DNA of 15,254 nucleotides. Origin: Palsa-506 sp963836355 (GTDB lineage: Bacteria; Actinomycetota; Actinomycetes; Streptosporangiales; Streptosporangiaceae). The stretch spans positions 1 to 15,254 of the forward strand of contig CAWIJO010000017.1 in the NCBI GenBank assembly GCA_963836355.1. Reading direction: 5' to 3'. The notes beneath the pieces were generated by a model that was given only the letters and a program-made list of their open reading frames with translations, was not told where the DNA came from and made no database searches. The position numbers and the translations under genes are program-made. Shown piece after piece: positions 13,646 through 15,254 of the stretch (positions within the stretch are counted from its first letter, which is position 1; each line of letters begins with the position of its first letter).

Positions 13646-13649
13646 AACG
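13646..13649 (+). other. right attachment core of the inserted element
   Basis: This is the second copy of AACG, after which the ISL3 frame resumes as GLIESVNTKIR. It is the partner of 9672-9675. Confidence 0.7.
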
Positions 13650-13783
13650 GCCTGATCGAATCGGTCAACACCAAGATAAGGGTCATCACACGGATGGCCT
13701 TCGGGTTCCGCGACCCCGCCGCCCTCATCGGGCTGGCCATGCTCGCACTCGGCGGCCTCCGCCCTGCCCTCCCCGGAAGATGA
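13650..13783 (+). pseudogene. ISL3 transposase, 3' part
   Basis: The frame reads GLIESVNTKIRVITRMAFGF then RDPAALIGLAMLALGG and LRPALPGR before a stop at 13781-13783. This is the C-terminus of ISL3 transposases, including the conserved Glu of IESVN, the last DDE residue. It is the exact continuation of HGLSN ending at 9675. Confidence 0.9.
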
Positions 13784-13793
13784 TCACCAATCC

Positions 13794-13817
13794 ACCCACG
13801 GAACCGGCAGGAGGGCC
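13794..13817 (-). repeat. right terminal inverted repeat of the ISL3 element
   Basis: Read on the minus strand it begins GGCCCTCCTGC and ends CCGTGGGT, matching 8124-8146 with three mismatches and one extra base. It lies 10 bp after the transposase stop. Confidence 0.75.
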
Positions 13818-13825
13818 TCATTTGA
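13818..13825. repeat. 8-bp target-site duplication, right
   Basis: TCATTTGA, identical to 8116-8123. Beyond it the pre-insertion sequence resumes (CCGTCGGCTTG). Confidence 0.8.
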
Positions 13826-13961
13826 CCGTCGGCTTGAACACCGGCTGGCGGTACTGGCCGGCACGGACCGGCTCTTGCCGGCTCGCCGGACGGGCGTGCT
13901 GGCGGTTCGCGTTGAAAAAGTTCGAGGTTGGCAGCGGCGGTCGCCGGGGCTAGACGTGCTG

Positions 13962-13995
13962 TGTCCGATCCCGATTGAGCTGAGGCAGTCCCGTC
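13962..13995 (+). repeat. 34-bp dispersed repeat, right copy
   Basis: It matches 207-240 at 32 of 34 bases. It leads directly into two adjacent hairpins, GTCCCG/CGGGAC (13988-14003) and CCGGGA/TCCCGG (14003-14019). The surrounding 13826-14112 has no supported gene. Confidence 0.5.
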
Positions 13996-14112
13996 GGCGG
14001 GACCGGGATCTTGTCCCGGCGGCGACAGCTTGGCGAGCACGGGGGTGCTGACTTCGGCGCTCACTGCGAAGCGCTGGTGCCGAACGGCGCACCGCCGTGG
14101 AAGGCTGGGCGC

Positions 14113-14805
14113 GTGACACCGGCAAGGCAGGCTGATCGCGAGATCGCCCTCGGCCGGGTTCGCGAGGTGCTTGACCGCCTGGTCCGGGACGGCACGGCGC
14201 AGGCCCGCTCGGATGGCACCGTTCACCGTCTGTTCCCGGTGGCGGTGGGGCAGGCCGAAGGGGCGGCGATCCGGTCCTGGGTGATCCGGGAAGCCGCAGC
14301 CTGCACGATCGAGGTCGGCCTTGGCTACGGGGTCTCGGCGCTGTTCGTCTGCGAGGGACTGCTCACCGGCGGCGCCCCGAACGCCCGCCATGTTGTCATC
14401 GACCCCAACCAGGACACCCGCTTCGCCGGCTGCGGCCTTCAGTTCCTGGACGAGGCCGGAGTCGCCGGCCTGGTGGAACATCACGCCGAGGAATCGCAGA
14501 TCACACTGCCCCGCCTGGTCAGCGAGGGCCGCAGGTTCGACCTCGCCGTCGTGGACGGCAACCACCGATTCGATGCTGTCTTCCTTGATCTTGCCTACCT
14601 CGGGCGGCTGCTGCGCCCGGGCGGGATCGTGTTCGTTGACGACTACCACCTGCCGGGAATCGCGCGGGCAGTCTCCTTCTTCCTGGCCAATCTGGGCTGG
14701 TCGCTGGAAGAGGTCTCCACCGCGCAGGACTGCCACCACTGGGCGGTCCTGCGCACAAGCGCCACGCCTGACACCCGGCCCTTCGACTACTTCGCCGACT
14801 TCTGA
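14113..14805 (+). CDS. class I SAM-dependent methyltransferase (Methyltransf_24 type)
   Basis: The 230-aa protein has a Rossmann-like methyltransferase fold. Motif I is TIEVGLGYGVSAL (residues ~65-77), the acidic residue after strand 2 is in HVVIDPNQ (Asp97), and FDLAVVDGNHRFD lies at ~132-144. LLRPGGIVFVDDYHLPG (~156-172) is the post-III strand. This set resembles the Methyltransf_24 and cephalosporin-hydroxylase-like group, whose members act on small molecules or sugars; the substrate is unknown. The frame is open from about 14011, but that part is the hairpin and repeat region. GTG 14113, preceded by GGAAGG, fits better. The first ~45 residues (REIALGRVREVLDRLVRDG) are helical. It looks intact and lies outside the nested IS. 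Confidence 0.8.
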   Translation: MTPARQADREIALGRVREVLDRLVRDGTAQARSDGTVHRLFPVAVGQAEGAAIRSWVIREAAACTIEVGLGYGVSALFVCEGLLTGGAPNARHVVIDPNQDTRFAGCGLQFLDEAGVAGLVEHHAEESQITLPRLVSEGRRFDLAVVDGNHRFDAVFLDLAYLGRLLRPGGIVFVDDYHLPGIARAVSFFLANLGWSLEEVSTAQDCHHWAVLRTSATPDTRPFDYFADF

Positions 14806-15254
14806 TCGCGGCAGGTGCCGTCATAGCGAACACCGTCGCGTCATCGCGAACCCGTTCCCCAGACGCATGCCACCGCTTCTAGCGCGCTGCAGCTACCATC
14901 CCGGCAGAGCAACTCAACCGAGACACCGCAGCCAGAACGCTGCAGGCCAAGCAGATCAACAGAGACTGGACCACCAAGCCGTCTCACCAGACCTGCCATC
15001 TGCGCTGGTCACGGCGTCGATCACCGAGCACCCCGTTTGAAACAGGACACGTGCTGCTGCGGGCTGCCCCGCCACGGCTTGCTGGCCGCCGTCGCCGCCA
15101 GGCTGATTAAGCGAGATGTCTCATGATCGACGGGACGAAACCACCCGCTCAGAGTTCCTCTCCATCTGAGGCATGCAGGTAGGAAGCCTGCCTTACCTCA
15201 CCTTCAAGCGGACAGGACATGCTGGATCAGGATTGCGGAGTGGCCGGCAGCGGG
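14806..15254. other. no supported gene
   Basis: After the methyltransferase stop no frame has both a credible start and family resemblance. One ATCTGAGGCATG stretch near 15167 resembles the TCTGAGG motifs at 222-284. A short hairpin GCAGG...CCTGC lies at about 15174-15190. Confidence 0.4.

Larger units (their letters stand above)
9676..13649 (-). mobile_element. four-gene serine-recombinase element inserted in the ISL3 transposase
   Basis: Its ends are set by the break in the transposase reading frame. All genes run on the minus strand and fill the element almost completely. The DUF5372-like gene starts 33 nt from the right end and the recombinase stops about 9 nt from the left end. Between them lie an HTH protein gene and a small unknown gene. 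There are no long inverted repeats and only the AACG core is duplicated, as expected for large serine recombinases. The element is ~3.97 kb. Confidence 0.8.
8124..13817 (+). mobile_element. ISL3-family insertion sequence interrupted by a second element
   Basis: The ends are imperfect inverted repeats: GGCTCCCCTGC... at 8124-8146 against the complement of 13794-13817 (GGCCCTCCTGC...). They agree at about 20 of 23 positions with one extra base, and perfect 8-bp duplications lie outside them. Without the insert at 9676-13649 the IS is about 1.72 kb and holds a single transposase gene. About 380 bp at its left end (8124-8504) is non-coding as far as I can see, which is long for this family. The IS entered next to att3, so it post-dates at least part of the tandem array. 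Confidence 0.85.

Noticed and set aside
13621..14739. A 372-aa open frame on the minus strand.
   Set aside because: It runs antisense through the end of the ISL3 transposase, both IS borders and the methyltransferase, so it cannot be one real gene.
1..15254. CRISPR arrays or a known defence island.
   Set aside because: No regularly spaced repeat-spacer units and no cas or defence genes were found; the repeats present are att arms, IS ends and dispersed copies.

Overview
The window is G+C-rich DNA, apart from a short AT-richer patch near 860-1000. It has GTG/TTG starts, strong third-position GC bias and protein families that point to an actinomycete; the genus cannot be read from it. It is an accessory region built almost entirely of stacked mobile elements.

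Left part (1-8055): two integrative elements, now decayed, sit in tandem at a tRNA-Pro(UGG) 3' end. Three copies of the tRNA 3' half (1-44, 2708-2750, 8012-8055) mark the junctions. The first two are followed by the start of a tyrosine integrase gene that breaks off early. The last two are preceded by the same ~160 bp arm with paired TGGGAGCCAA motifs. Element E1 (about 45-2750) carries an IS transposase scrap, an unknown small ORF and a HigB/HigA-type toxin-antitoxin pair with two palindromic operator-like sites. Element E2 (about 2751-8055) carries a DUF6197-like gene divergent from a three-gene transport operon: a sugar-type substrate-binding lipoprotein, a sodium:solute symporter (SSS family) and a small two-helix membrane protein. 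There is no ABC permease or ATPase in this window. A decayed HTH-nucleotidyltransferase gene closes E2.

Right part (8116-13825): an ISL3-family insertion sequence with matching terminal inverted repeats and a perfect 8-bp target duplication (TCATTTGA). Its transposase has three apparent 1-nt deletions. It is split in two by a ~3.97 kb element inserted at AACG, next to the codons for the transposase motif IESVN. The inserted element has four genes on the minus strand: a DUF5372-like protein, an HTH protein, an unknown protein without a clear start, and a large serine recombinase with three MerR-like HTH repeats at its C terminus. The two halves of the ISL3 gene rejoin when the insert is removed, which fixes its ends closely.

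Right edge (13826-15254): a 34-bp sequence that also occurs at 207-240, two small hairpins, a SAM-dependent methyltransferase gene, and about 450 bp with no recognisable gene.

The most unusual points are the transport operon pairing a periplasmic-type binding protein with a secondary symporter inside a cis-mobilisable element, the compact four-gene serine-recombinase element nested in an IS, and a possible +1 frameshift or non-canonical start joining two of its genes.
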